From the NCBI RefSeq assembly GCF_040581415.1, contig NZ_CP114014.1, forward strand, positions 3,162,001 through 3,226,000: DNA of 64,000 nucleotides. The letters run 5' to 3'. Numbering within the stretch: position 1 is the stretch's first letter; each line of letters opens with the position of its first letter. Of the stretch, positions 31,756 through 40,955 are shown in pieces. Source of the stretch: Paraconexibacter sp040581415. GTDB taxonomy: Bacteria > Actinomycetota > Thermoleophilia > Solirubrobacterales > Solirubrobacteraceae. The notes beneath the pieces were generated by a model. It searched no databases. It was given only the letters and a program-made list of their open reading frames with translations, and was not told the origin of the DNA. The translations under genes and the position numbers were made by a program.

Positions 31756-32619
31756 ATGATCACGCTCCGCGCAGGTGACCTCGAGGCCGACTGGCTTCCG
31801 GACGACGGGATGGTCGGCGCCTCGCTGCGCTGGCGGGGTGGCGAGCTCCTTGGTCAGCGCGGCGGCCTGGACGCCTACCGGGCCAAGGGCTCGGCGTTCG
31901 GCATCCCCCTGCTGGCGCCGTGGGCGAACCGCCTCGACGGCCTGCAATACGGCGGCGTGACCATCGATCCAGACGCGGTGAAGCTCGACGGCAACGGGCT
32001 GCCGAAGGACGGCGTCCTGGCCGGCCGGACGTGGACGGTCGCCGAGCAGACGGACGATCATGCGGTCGTCACCCTCGACGCCGACGAGGCCATCCTCGCT
32101 GTCTTCCCCTTCCCTCACGCCTGGCAGGTCGCGGTGACGCTGGCCCCGGACGCGATGACCGTCGCCACGACGCTCACCGCCACGGGCGACGTCCCCGTCC
32201 CCATCGCGTTCGGCTGGCACCCGCTCTTCCAGCTCCCCGGCGTGCCGCGGGCGGAACTCGACGTCACCCTTCCCGTCACGACCGAGCTGACCCTGGACGA
32301 CCGCGGGATCCCCGACGGCGGCACCCGCCCGGCCGAGTGGGCGACCGGCCCGCTCGCCGACCGCACCGTCGACGCCGAGTACAGCGCCTTCGACGGGGAC
32401 CTGGTCCTGCGCGGCGGCGACCTGGAGCTGCGGGCGAGTTTCGGCGGGGACGACTACCCGGTCGGCCACGCCTGGGCGCCCGCGGGTGAGCCGTTCGTCG
32501 CGTGGGAGCCGATGACCGCGCCGACCAACGCGCTCGTGACCGGGGACGGCCTGCGCCACGTCCAGCCGGGTGAGTCCTTCACCGCCACGTTCAGCGTCCA
32601 CGTCCGCAAGCTCACCTGA
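31756..32619 (+). CDS. Aldose 1-epimerase family protein
   Basis: 287 residues from the ATG at 31756, where family similarity starts (ITLRAGDLEADWLPDDGM); an ATG at 31726 is also possible. Galactose mutarotase-like beta-sandwich: GIPLLAPWANRL (Arg contacting sugar), GWHPLFQLPG with the conserved His, and FVAWEPMTAPTNAL with the catalytic Glu. It interconverts alpha and beta anomers of aldoses or acts on phosphorylated sugars. Divergent from the SGNH gene; HMG-CoA reductase starts 30 nt downstream under its own promoter-like box. Confidence 0.87.
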   Translation: MITLRAGDLEADWLPDDGMVGASLRWRGGELLGQRGGLDAYRAKGSAFGIPLLAPWANRLDGLQYGGVTIDPDAVKLDGNGLPKDGVLAGRTWTVAEQTDDHAVVTLDADEAILAVFPFPHAWQVAVTLAPDAMTVATTLTATGDVPVPIAFGWHPLFQLPGVPRAELDVTLPVTTELTLDDRGIPDGGTRPAEWATGPLADRTVDAEYSAFDGDLVLRGGDLELRASFGGDDYPVGHAWAPAGEPFVAWEPMTAPTNALVTGDGLRHVQPGESFTATFSVHVRKLT

Positions 32620-32635
32620 ACGCCAGCGATTCCTT

Positions 32636-32641
32636 TAGCGT
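32636..32641 (+). promoter_or_regulatory. -10 element of leaderless HMG-CoA reductase gene
   Basis: TAGCGT followed by 8 nt and the ATG at 32650. Confidence 0.4.
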
Positions 32642-32649
32642 CGGGGGTC

Positions 32650-33840
32650 ATGGAGCCCACGACGCCCCCCACCCGCATCCCCGTCCCGCGCGACCGCGAG
32701 GACGACTACAGCAACGCCGCGGCCGCCGCCCGCCGCGCGTTCGTCACGGAGCACACGGGGGCGAAGCTGGACCACGTCGGCAGCTACTCGATCGACCCGG
32801 CGACCCTGCCGGGCAACGTCGAGCACTTCGTCGGCGTGGCGCAGGTCCCGATCGGGCTCGCAGGGCCGCTGCTGGTCAACGGCGAGCACGCGCAGGGCGA
32901 GTTCTACGTCCCGCTCGCAACCGCGGAGGGGACGCTCGTGGCGAGCTACAACCGTGGCATGCGTCTGCTGCACGAGGCCGGCGGCGTGACCACCACGATC
33001 ATGGCCGACCACATGCAGCGCGCGCCGTCGTTCATCTTCCCGAGCGCCCGCGAGTCCCGCGCGTTCGGCGAGTGGCTGGACGAGAACTTCGACGCGATCA
33101 AGGCCGCGGCCGAGGAGACGACGTCCACCGGCAAGCTGCAGGAGATCGAGCGCTACTCGGCCGGCCGGATCCTCTACACGCGCTTCAACTACACGACGGG
33201 CGACGCCGCCGGCCAGAACCTGACGGGCAAGGCGACGCAGGCCGCCTGCCGCTGGATCCGGGCCAACAACGACACGATCGAGCATCACTTCCTGGAGTCG
33301 AACTTCGCGACGGACAAGAAGAGCTCGACCATCAACATGCTGCGCACGCGCGGCAAGCGGGTCGTCGCCGAGGCCACGATCCCCAACGAGATCCTGCAGC
33401 GCGTGATGCGCTCCGACAGCGCGCTGATGTTCCGCGCGCGGCAGGTGTCCAACCTCGGCGGGTTCATGTCCGGCGTGAACAACAACGGCGCGCACTCAGC
33501 CAACGGCATCACGGCGATGTTCATCGCGACCGGGCAGGACGCGGCGAACGTCGCGGAGTCCTCGGCGGCGTACGTCTACGCCGAGCTGCGCGACAACGGC
33601 GACTACTACTTCTCGATCACGATCCCGTCGCTGATCGTCGCGACGTACGGCGGCGGGACGGGCCTTGGGACCCAGCGCGAGTGTCTGGAGATGATGGACT
33701 GCTACGGCACGGGCAAGGTCGGCAAGCTCGCGGAGATCGTCGCGGCGACGGTCCTCTGCGGGGAGCTGTCACTCGGGTCGGCGATCGTGGCCGAGGAGTG
33801 GGTCGACGCGCATGACGCCCATGGGCGTAATCGGCCGTGA
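32650..33840 (+). CDS. Hydroxymethylglutaryl-CoA reductase (class I-like)
   Basis: 396 residues. It makes mevalonate from HMG-CoA, the committed step of the mevalonate route to isoprenoids. Catalytic parts are in the expected order: VGVAQVPIGLAGPL, PLATAEGTLVASYNRGM with the catalytic Glu, TTGDAAGQN (in place of DAMGMN), TDKKSSTINML with the catalytic Lys, SGVNNNGAHSANGITAMFIATGQD with the catalytic Asp region, and TYGGGTGL. The last residues VDAHDAHGRNRP resemble the SHMxHNR tail that bears the catalytic His. No N-terminal membrane anchor. No other mevalonate genes are in the window. The 3' end of the gene lies in a repeated sequence (33808-33884). Confidence 0.87.
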   Translation: MEPTTPPTRIPVPRDREDDYSNAAAAARRAFVTEHTGAKLDHVGSYSIDPATLPGNVEHFVGVAQVPIGLAGPLLVNGEHAQGEFYVPLATAEGTLVASYNRGMRLLHEAGGVTTTIMADHMQRAPSFIFPSARESRAFGEWLDENFDAIKAAAEETTSTGKLQEIERYSAGRILYTRFNYTTGDAAGQNLTGKATQAACRWIRANNDTIEHHFLESNFATDKKSSTINMLRTRGKRVVAEATIPNEILQRVMRSDSALMFRARQVSNLGGFMSGVNNNGAHSANGITAMFIATGQDAANVAESSAAYVYAELRDNGDYYFSITIPSLIVATYGGGTGLGTQRECLEMMDCYGTGKVGKLAEIVAATVLCGELSLGSAIVAEEWVDAHDAHGRNRP

Positions 33841-33884
33841 CAGCCTGAGCGGGGCGTCATCCGGGCGCATGACGCCCACGGGCG
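33808..33884. repeat. Direct/inverted repeat at the HMG-CoA reductase 3' end
   Basis: GCGCATGACGCCCAYGGGCG occurs at 33808-33827 (inside the coding end) and at 33865-33884. Between them GGGGCGTCAT (33851-33860) can pair with ATGACGCCC of either copy. It lies between convergent genes, so it probably acts as a terminator, perhaps formed by local duplication. Confidence 0.6.
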
Positions 33885-33893
33885 CAACCGCCC

Positions 33894-34751
<858 letters not shown>

Positions 34752-34759
34752 GCCGCGGG

Positions 34760-34765
34760 AGTATC
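34760..34765 (-). promoter_or_regulatory. -10 element of leaderless purU gene
   Basis: GATACT on the minus strand, 8 nt before the start codon. Confidence 0.4.
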
Positions 34766-34801
34766 GCGGAGCACGCGCCGACCTGGTCGCCGACCTACCG
34801 C

Positions 34802-37297
34802 TCAGCAGCCGCCCTTGTGGTCGCGGGCGTTGTTCGTCTCGTCGCTCTCGTCCACCTCGTTCAGGACGTCGCCCTCGGCGTGGCCGGTGGCGATGCACTT
34901 GTCGGCGTAGGTGAGCGTGGCCGAGGCGCCCGGCGCGAGGCTCATGACGCGGACCGTCGGGAAGCCGGTGACGGTGACGCCGAACGCCACTGCGCGCACC
35001 GGGCCCCGGTTCTCCACCGTGAACCTGAACGGCGTCAGGGCGGTGAGCACGAGATCGGGCCGCAGCGGAGGCGGCGGTGGCGGCGGTGGTGTGGTCGTCG
35101 TCGGGGGCGTCGTCGTTGTCGTGGTGGTGGTCGTCGTCGTCGGCGGCGTCGTCACGGTCGTTGCGGGCGGGCTGGTGGTCGTCGTGGGCGGCGGCTCCGG
35201 CGGCGGCGCCAGCGGGACATCCGGCCCCGGCCCCGGCGTCGGAGGCGGAGTCGGGTCGGCGACCGGCGCCAGCCCGGGCGGGCTGGAGATCGCGAACGGG
35301 TTCCCGGTGCCGATGGCCGGAACGATGGTGTCGAGCTCGTAGGTGACCCGGCCCTGGTCGCCGCCGAGGTCCCCCGCGCCGCCCAGGTCGTTGCCGCCGG
35401 TCACCGTCCGCCGCACGCGGGCGCCGGGGGTGTACGGATGCACGACGGCGTCGCGGTTGTCGAAGCTGTTGATGTCCCCCTGGTCATCGCTGCCGTAGAT
35501 GAAGGAGTCGTCCTCGCGCAGCTCCATCCAGACCGGCAGCGCCTTGGAGGTGCGTCGGTTGCGCGCGATGGACTTCCGCCACGTCCGGTGGTCGTCCTCG
35601 AGCCAGCGGTCGACCGCCACGTCGACGATCGACGTGTCGTTCACGACGACCTTCACCCGCCCGAGTCGCCACCCGCCGCCCACGCCGTCCGAGGACTTCT
35701 CGATCTGCACGTAGCGGATGTCGCCGACGCTGAGTCCGGCGCGGGCGACCGCGTCGATCGGGACGCTGTACACGTCGTTGTCCCCGCGCTCGAAGTCGTC
35801 GTAGAGCGACTTCTCGAGGGGAAACCGCAGGGTCGGGCTGACGCGGAGGAAGACGTCGTCGTTCGTCCCCGCGTACCTGACGTCCCCAGTGTTGATGCGG
35901 ACCCTGATGCTCGTCACCGGCAAGGGGTACGCGGCGCCGCGCTTGACGGCCCGCACGAAGGTGTAGGGCGCGTAGGGCTTCGGGAAGCGGAACAGGTCGT
36001 GGTCGTCGATGATGGCCGACAGGTAGTCCTGGCCGCCGATCGTGGCACGTGTGTAGAGGTCGGCGCCGTCGCCGGGTGGGAGGTCGCCGAGGTCGAAGCC
36101 GCGGACCGACAGGAACCTGAGCCGCACGAACTGCGTCGCTGCCTGGAGCGACCGGGACGATGGCACCGGGACCATGCTCTCGGTGACGTTGGTCGGCTTG
36201 CTGATCAGGCCCGGGACGATCCGCTCGAAGGTCCGGCGATAGAGCGACGGTGCCATGTCGCCGTGGTAGTCCTTGATGGCGGACCGGGCACCGAGCAGCG
36301 TGCCGCCAAAGCCCTCGCCGTCGCCGCAGCTGGGACCGGTGTCGAAGCTCACGCCCGGCTGGCACGGCCCGCCCTCGCCGTACCACCGACCGGTGGCCCG
36401 GGAGACGTCGGTGACCCCTTGCCCGATGTCGTCCGCGATCTGGAGCGTGTTGCCGACGTACCGCTGCGCCGATGCCCAGAGCGCCGGGTCGTCGAGCCAG
36501 AGCCGGATGGCCTGCACCCACTGCCGCGTGGCGAAGTAGCTGGTCTGGAACGCCTCCAGGTAGCGCGGGCGCCCGGGCCAGTCCTTGTTGAGTCCGTCCG
36601 TGAGCTTGGCGTTGCCGTTCTGCTGCCAGGACCCGTGTAGGCGATGGTTCGGGGCGCCCGAGGTGTACACGTCGCCGCGGCGCTCGCGCGGGACGTCAAA
36701 CCACGTGGGGACACTGCCCTCGACCCGCTCCTCCCACCCCGGTGCCGACCCGCCGTCGCCCGTCCGCTCCACCCAGTTGCTGTGGGCGTAGAAGTCCTGC
36801 ACCTCGTGAAGGCTCATCCCGATGACCGCGAGCAGGTCGAGGGCGTTCCGGCTGTCCTTCGCCGCCTGCACGAGGTTGTACGTCGCGGCCCGCAGACGCA
36901 GCCACTCGGCGGCGACGGTCGCCGTCGTCGGGAACCCCGCCGGGCGGTCCGTCGCGTCGAAATGCGAGATGGCGGCCGCGTGCCGGACGTCAGCCGGCCA
37001 CATCTCGTACTCGGCCGGCAGGATCGGCTGAGCCGCAACAACGACCGCAGCGTCCGCGTGGCCGGAGTACGGGTTGTTGCCGGCCTGCCCGTAGAAGTCG
37101 ACGAAGTAGTTCTGCGCCCACGTGACCCTCTCTGCCGGTCTGCTGAAGCCTTCGGCCTGCATCGCGTCGACCGTGATGTCGCCGTGCGGTCCCGAGTCGA
37201 ACGCCTGCGCCGGTGCGGCCGCGAGGAGCGCGGCGACCGTTCCGATCAGGGCGCCGTAGCGGCGCGCGGAGGGCAGGATGGCGAGGTAAGGGGACAT
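34802..37297 (-). CDS. Secreted HET-C/zinc phospholipase C-like protein with C-terminal CARDB-like domain
   Basis: 831 residues. Signal peptide 1-32 (ends APAQA-F). The FDSGPHGDITVDAM start and GMSLHEVQDFYAHSNWVE (about residue 160) match the helical metal site of HET-C/S1-P1-nuclease-like and zinc-dependent phospholipase C proteins. HGDI and HFDAT add His/Asp ligands. Residues 390-640 appear to be a beta-rich module, with a PLAT- or galactose-binding-like region (about 490-590). A Pro/Thr linker (about 690-740) leads to a last domain of about 85 residues, with LVLTALTPFRFTVENRGP and NEVDESDETNN as in CARDB adhesion domains. An AGGGGGA SD precedes the ATG. A surface lipase or adhesion role is inferred. 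Confidence 0.7.
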   Translation of the reverse strand: MSPYLAILPSARRYGALIGTVAALLAAAPAQAFDSGPHGDITVDAMQAEGFSRPAERVTWAQNYFVDFYGQAGNNPYSGHADAAVVVAAQPILPAEYEMWPADVRHAAAISHFDATDRPAGFPTTATVAAEWLRLRAATYNLVQAAKDSRNALDLLAVIGMSLHEVQDFYAHSNWVERTGDGGSAPGWEERVEGSVPTWFDVPRERRGDVYTSGAPNHRLHGSWQQNGNAKLTDGLNKDWPGRPRYLEAFQTSYFATRQWVQAIRLWLDDPALWASAQRYVGNTLQIADDIGQGVTDVSRATGRWYGEGGPCQPGVSFDTGPSCGDGEGFGGTLLGARSAIKDYHGDMAPSLYRRTFERIVPGLISKPTNVTESMVPVPSSRSLQAATQFVRLRFLSVRGFDLGDLPPGDGADLYTRATIGGQDYLSAIIDDHDLFRFPKPYAPYTFVRAVKRGAAYPLPVTSIRVRINTGDVRYAGTNDDVFLRVSPTLRFPLEKSLYDDFERGDNDVYSVPIDAVARAGLSVGDIRYVQIEKSSDGVGGGWRLGRVKVVVNDTSIVDVAVDRWLEDDHRTWRKSIARNRRTSKALPVWMELREDDSFIYGSDDQGDINSFDNRDAVVHPYTPGARVRRTVTGGNDLGGAGDLGGDQGRVTYELDTIVPAIGTGNPFAISSPPGLAPVADPTPPPTPGPGPDVPLAPPPEPPPTTTTSPPATTVTTPPTTTTTTTTTTTPPTTTTPPPPPPPPLRPDLVLTALTPFRFTVENRGPVRAVAFGVTVTGFPTVRVMSLAPGASATLTYADKCIATGHAEGDVLNEVDESDETNNARDHKGGC

Positions 37298-37393
37298 GGG
37301 CGTCCCCCTGCCCTACCGGAACTTTGTAAGTTTAGCAACAAACCGACAACGAGTCGCAGTACCGCGGGACGGTGCCCGCGACCCCGGCCGCGG

Positions 37394-39625
37394 TCAGCCC
37401 TGCAGCAGCGCCAGCAGGTCCTCGGCGTGCTTCTGCACGAAGCCGGGGCCGATGCCCTTGATCGCCAGCAGCTCGTCGGCGGTGGAGGGGCGGCGGCGCA
37501 CGACCTCGCGCAGGGTCGCGTCCGTCGCGACCGTGTACGCAGGCTTGCCCGCGGCGCGCTGGCGGCGCCACGCCTTCAGCGGCTCGAGGTCGGCGTCGGC
37601 GACGGGCGGGCCATCGTCCACGGGCGCGGAGCCCGAGCCGCTACGGGACGACCTGCGCGCAGCGACCTTGATCTCCGGCAGCCAGTCGACGGGGTCGTGG
37701 ACGTCGCAGCAGCGGCCGAGCGGGTGCCCCTCCTCGGGGTCGCCGAAGTGGTCCAGGAGCTGACGCCGTCGGCAGACGTCCCCGCCGCCGGCGTACTTCT
37801 CGATCGATCGGTAGGCCTGCCAGCGCCGGTCCGTCGACGCCCGGCACATCTGCGCGATCGCGCGATGGTCGACGTCGCCCGCGGCGAGCTGCACCCGCAG
37901 ACGGCCCCCGGCGCCCGGCTGCAGCGTGAGGGCACCGGCACGCTCGGCGATCGCCAGCGCGATGCGGTCGCGGTCCTGACCGGCGTCGACCTCGGCCGCC
38001 CCGCCCCCGCCGGCCTGCGCGCGCAGGCGGCCGACGAGCGCGCCGACCTGCTCGACGGTGACCTCGGCCTCGCGGATGAAGCGGACCAGGCGCCCGAGGT
38101 CCGACCGCGAGGCGAGCAGGACCGCGCGCCCCAGCTCGCCGTCGCGGCCCGCACGCCCGGCCTCCTGGTAGTAGGCCTCGAGCGAGGACGGCAGCGCCCA
38201 GTGCCAGACCGAGCGCACGTCGGCCTTGTCGACGCCCATGCCGAAGGCGTTCGTGGCGACGACGACGTCCGCGTCGCCGCGCATGAAGGTGTCCTGGCGC
38301 CGGGCGCGCACGTCCCCGGACATGCCCGCGTGGTAACCGACGGCGTTCAGGCCGGCGGCCGCGAGCATGTCGGTGACCTCCTCGGTGCTCTTGCGCGTGC
38401 CGCAGTAGACGACGGCCGGGCGGTTGGCCGGGTCGGACACACCGGCAACCAGCGTGGCGCGCTTGCGGGCGACCGAGCCCTCGCCGTCGAACGGCAGCAC
38501 GTCGAAGGACAGGTTCGGCCGGTCGAAGCCGGAGCGCACGCGCTCGGCCTCGCGCAGCGCCAGCCGCGCGACGATCTCGTCCGCAACCTTCGGCGTCGCG
38601 GTCGCCGTGCAGGCCATGACCGGCGGATGGCCGAGCTCGGCGATGACGGCCGCCAGGCGCAGGTAGTCCGGCCGGAAGTCGTGGCCCCACTCGCTGACGC
38701 AGTGCGCCTCGTCGACGACGAACAGCGCGAGAGCCCGCGTGCGCAGGGCGTTCCGGAACACGCCGGACGCAAACCGCTCGGGTGCGGCGAAGACGACCTT
38801 GGCGGTGCCGTCGCGGATGGCGCCGAGCGCGCGGCGGTTGCTGTCCCCGTCCCCACCCGACGCCAGCATCACGGCCGGGTGCCCGAGGTCCGTCAGGCGC
38901 TGGCACTGGTCGCGCATGAGGGCGATCAGCGGTGAGACGACGACGGTCAGGTCCTTACCCGCGAGCGCCGGGAGCTGGTAGCAGAGGCTCTTGCCGCCAC
39001 CGGTCGGCATGACGACGAGCGAGTCGCGCCCGTCGAGGGCGGCCTGGACCGCCTCGCGCTGCCCGGGACGGAAGGACTCCAGGCCGAGGTGCGCCAGGAG
39101 CGAGTCGGGCGTGACGTGGGCCAGCGAGGCGCGCTCCGGCGGCGGGCCGGCGGGGACCGGTGATTCCGCGGAATCGCCCTCCCAGGCGGGGGCCGACCCC
39201 CAATCCTCGCCGCCGGACCCTGCGGAACCGTCCTCGACGGTCGCCAGGTAGGCGAAGTAGTCGTCCTCGTCGCTCGGGGACGCGGTCGTTGCGGGTGCAG
39301 GCCCGTGGTCGGCCGGCGCGGGCGCGGGCGCGGACGCGGGCGCGGACGGGACGGGATCGCGGTGGGCGGGCACGGGGGCGGTCGGCGCCGCGGCGACCGG
39401 CGGAGTGGTGGCTGCCGCGGCGGGAGCGTCGAACAAGGACGGGCGGGCAGCCTCCTCGGCTGCGGCGACGCGCTCGGCGGCCAGCTTGGCCAGCGGCGTC
39501 AGCGCGGCCCGCTCGGCCTTGTCCAGCTGCTTCCAGGCGGCGCGGACGGTGTCCAGGCGGCGGGAGGCGTCAGGCGCGCCGGGATTCGCGAAGACCTCGG
39601 CAAGCTGGGCGAGCGCGTCGTGCAC
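37394..39625 (-). CDS. recQ: ATP-dependent DNA helicase RecQ family
   Basis: 743 residues from the GTG at 39625; the frame stays open upstream to 40969 but only as an antisense shadow. An extra N-terminal region of about 165 residues, rich in Ala/Pro, precedes the helicase core. Motifs: VVMPTGGGKSLCYQLPAL (Walker A), VVDEAHCVSEWGHDFRPDY (Walker B), ACTATATP, GVDKADVRSVWHW and EAGRAGRDGE. The zinc-binding RQC part has CRRRQLLDHFGD and CCDVHDP, and a C-terminal HRDC domain ends LAIKGIGPGFVQKH. It unwinds recombination and replication intermediates 3' to 5'. Confidence 0.93.
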   Translation of the reverse strand: MHDALAQLAEVFANPGAPDASRRLDTVRAAWKQLDKAERAALTPLAKLAAERVAAAEEAARPSLFDAPAAAATTPPVAAAPTAPVPAHRDPVPSAPASAPAPAPADHGPAPATTASPSDEDDYFAYLATVEDGSAGSGGEDWGSAPAWEGDSAESPVPAGPPPERASLAHVTPDSLLAHLGLESFRPGQREAVQAALDGRDSLVVMPTGGGKSLCYQLPALAGKDLTVVVSPLIALMRDQCQRLTDLGHPAVMLASGGDGDSNRRALGAIRDGTAKVVFAAPERFASGVFRNALRTRALALFVVDEAHCVSEWGHDFRPDYLRLAAVIAELGHPPVMACTATATPKVADEIVARLALREAERVRSGFDRPNLSFDVLPFDGEGSVARKRATLVAGVSDPANRPAVVYCGTRKSTEEVTDMLAAAGLNAVGYHAGMSGDVRARRQDTFMRGDADVVVATNAFGMGVDKADVRSVWHWALPSSLEAYYQEAGRAGRDGELGRAVLLASRSDLGRLVRFIREAEVTVEQVGALVGRLRAQAGGGGAAEVDAGQDRDRIALAIAERAGALTLQPGAGGRLRVQLAAGDVDHRAIAQMCRASTDRRWQAYRSIEKYAGGGDVCRRRQLLDHFGDPEEGHPLGRCCDVHDPVDWLPEIKVAARRSSRSGSGSAPVDDGPPVADADLEPLKAWRRQRAAGKPAYTVATDATLREVVRRRPSTADELLAIKGIGPGFVQKHAEDLLALLQG

Positions 39626-39785
39626 CCCTGGAACGTAGCGGCGCGACCCGACCGCACCGCGGGTCCCCTGCACGACGGGCTGAGGACCGTCGCGGCCCGG
39701 GCACATTCGGGCGCCCCGACCGCAGTCGGCGACGGTGGCAGTCCTTGGTCGCGCCTGACGCGCTGCCACAGCCTGGCCGCTCACC

Positions 39786-39836
39786 CGGTGTGGCAGCACC
39801 AGATGTCGTTTTCCGACACCTGGTGCTGCCACACCG
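39786..39836. repeat. 23-bp-arm palindrome in divergent promoter region
   Basis: Arms 39786-39808 and 39814-39836 pair with one mismatch; the loop is TTTTC. Core GGTGTGGCAGCACCAG. It lies upstream of both flanking genes, so it cannot be a terminator of either. It may mark a small RNA, an unseen transcript or a dispersed palindrome family. Confidence 0.75.
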
Positions 39837-39945
39837 TTGGGCTTACGCCGCTCCGAGGCCCACTCGCGTCTGCACGGCACCGGCCGTGTCAGCCCGCGCC
39901 GCCTTTGGAATCGTCCCGCTAGGCGGGACGGCCGCCCAACAGATC

Positions 39946-39976
39946 CGTTGCGCGCAACGATAGCGTTGGGTAAGAT
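39946..39976 (+). promoter_or_regulatory. Promoter and operator of RES/Xre operon
   Basis: -35 TTGCGC (39948-39953), 17-bp spacer, -10 TAAGAT (39971-39976), ATG 6 nt later. The perfect palindrome CGTTGCGCGCAACG (39946-39959) covers the -35 box, and CGTTG recurs in the spacer. This fits autorepression by the antitoxin. Confidence 0.7.
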
Positions 39977-39982
39977 GAACCG

Positions 39983-40399
39983 ATGAGCACCGCTGCCGCC
40001 CCGAAGTCCCGCAAGCCGTCCCCCCGCCCCGCGCGGCTCGCTGCGGTAGCCGATAAGGACCCCCAGACCTGGCGTGCCGCCGAGCGCGCGCAGTTCCTCA
40101 TCGACACCGTCGGCGGCGTCAACGTGCTGGCACGGACGCTCGGCGTCTCCCCCAGCCAGCCCTCCCGCTGGCGGTCGGGCAAGGAGGTGCCCAGCGCCGA
40201 GGTGGCGGCCCGGCTCCTGGACCTCGACCACGTCCTCGCCCTCGCCGTGCAGTCCTGGCACCCGAAGGTCGTCATGGACTGGATGACCACCGCCAACGGG
40301 TTCCTGGAGGGCGCCCGGCCGCTCGACGTCCTGCGCGAGCACGGCTCCGCCGAGGTGATCGACGCCCTGAAGGCGACCCTCAGCGGCGCCTACGCCTAG
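39983..40399 (+). CDS. Xre/MbcA-type antitoxin of a RES toxin
   Basis: 138 residues. A disordered basic N-terminus is followed by a helix-turn-helix (GGVNVLARTLGVSPSQPSRWRSGKEVPS, about 48-75) and a C-terminal toxin-binding domain of the DUF2384 type, with ANGFLEGARPLDVLREHG (about 105-122) holding the conserved NxxLxGxxPxxxL-like pattern. It should bind its operator and block the RES toxin. Leaderless mRNA is likely. The toxin gene starts 9 nt downstream. Confidence 0.87.
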   Translation: MSTAAAPKSRKPSPRPARLAAVADKDPQTWRAAERAQFLIDTVGGVNVLARTLGVSPSQPSRWRSGKEVPSAEVAARLLDLDHVLALAVQSWHPKVVMDWMTTANGFLEGARPLDVLREHGSAEVIDALKATLSGAYA

Positions 40400-40408
40400 C
40401 CGCCGGCC

Positions 40409-40954
40409 GTGCTCCTCTACCGGGTCTTCCCCCACCGGCCCGCGGCCAGGCCCGGGACCCCCGGCCACCCGTCCTATGTCCACCCCGTCCAGGGCAAGGG
40501 ACGCTGGGACAACCCGCAGCACTACCTCGCCTGGTACGTCGCGAGCGACCAGGCCAGCGCCGTCGGCGAGGTCTTTGCGCACCTTGCGACGTGGCGCGAG
40601 GAGATGTTCGAGTTTCCGCACGTCCCGGGGTCGCGGCGGGCGCTCGGCGTGTACCGGCTGCCGGACGACCTGCCGTACGTCGACCTCGACGACGCTCAGA
40701 CCCTCGTCGACCGCGGCATGCGCCCGAGCCAGGTCATCGAGCGCAACCGGCCGTACACGCAGGACAAGGCGCTCGAGATCTACCGCGAGCAGCGGTGGAG
40801 CGGCCTGCGCTGGTGGTCCTTCCACCGGCCGCAGTGGCGGGTCTGGTGCCTCTGGGACGTTGCCCCGGTGGTCGAGGAGGTCCAGCGCCTGGACATCGCG
40901 CACGTCGCCGTGCGCGATGCCGCCGGGGCGCTGGCCCGGCCTGTCGCCGGCTGA
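40409..40954 (+). CDS. RES-domain toxin (NAD-degrading family)
   Basis: 181 residues, GTG start. RES domain residues are visible: Arg in LLYRVFPH, GRWDNPQHYLAWYVASDQASAVGEVFAHL (Arg, Tyr/Ser and Glu of the active site) and SGLRWWSFHRPQWRVWCLWD. Proteins of this family such as MbcT degrade NAD+ in the cytoplasm and stop growth when not bound by the antitoxin. The partner gene overlaps in promoter control. The convergent gene at 40956 ends 2 nt away. Confidence 0.87.
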   Translation: MLLYRVFPHRPAARPGTPGHPSYVHPVQGKGRWDNPQHYLAWYVASDQASAVGEVFAHLATWREEMFEFPHVPGSRRALGVYRLPDDLPYVDLDDAQTLVDRGMRPSQVIERNRPYTQDKALEIYREQRWSGLRWWSFHRPQWRVWCLWDVAPVVEEVQRLDIAHVAVRDAAGALARPVAG

Positions 40955-40955
40955 C

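Larger units (their letters stand above)
39626..39982. other. Divergent intergenic region with a 51-bp palindrome and TA promoter
   Basis: No gene is seen. It contains the long palindrome at 39786-39836, a small CCGCTAGGCGG-type hairpin near 39914-39930, and the operator/promoter of the RES/Xre operon at 39946-39976. Confidence 0.6.
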
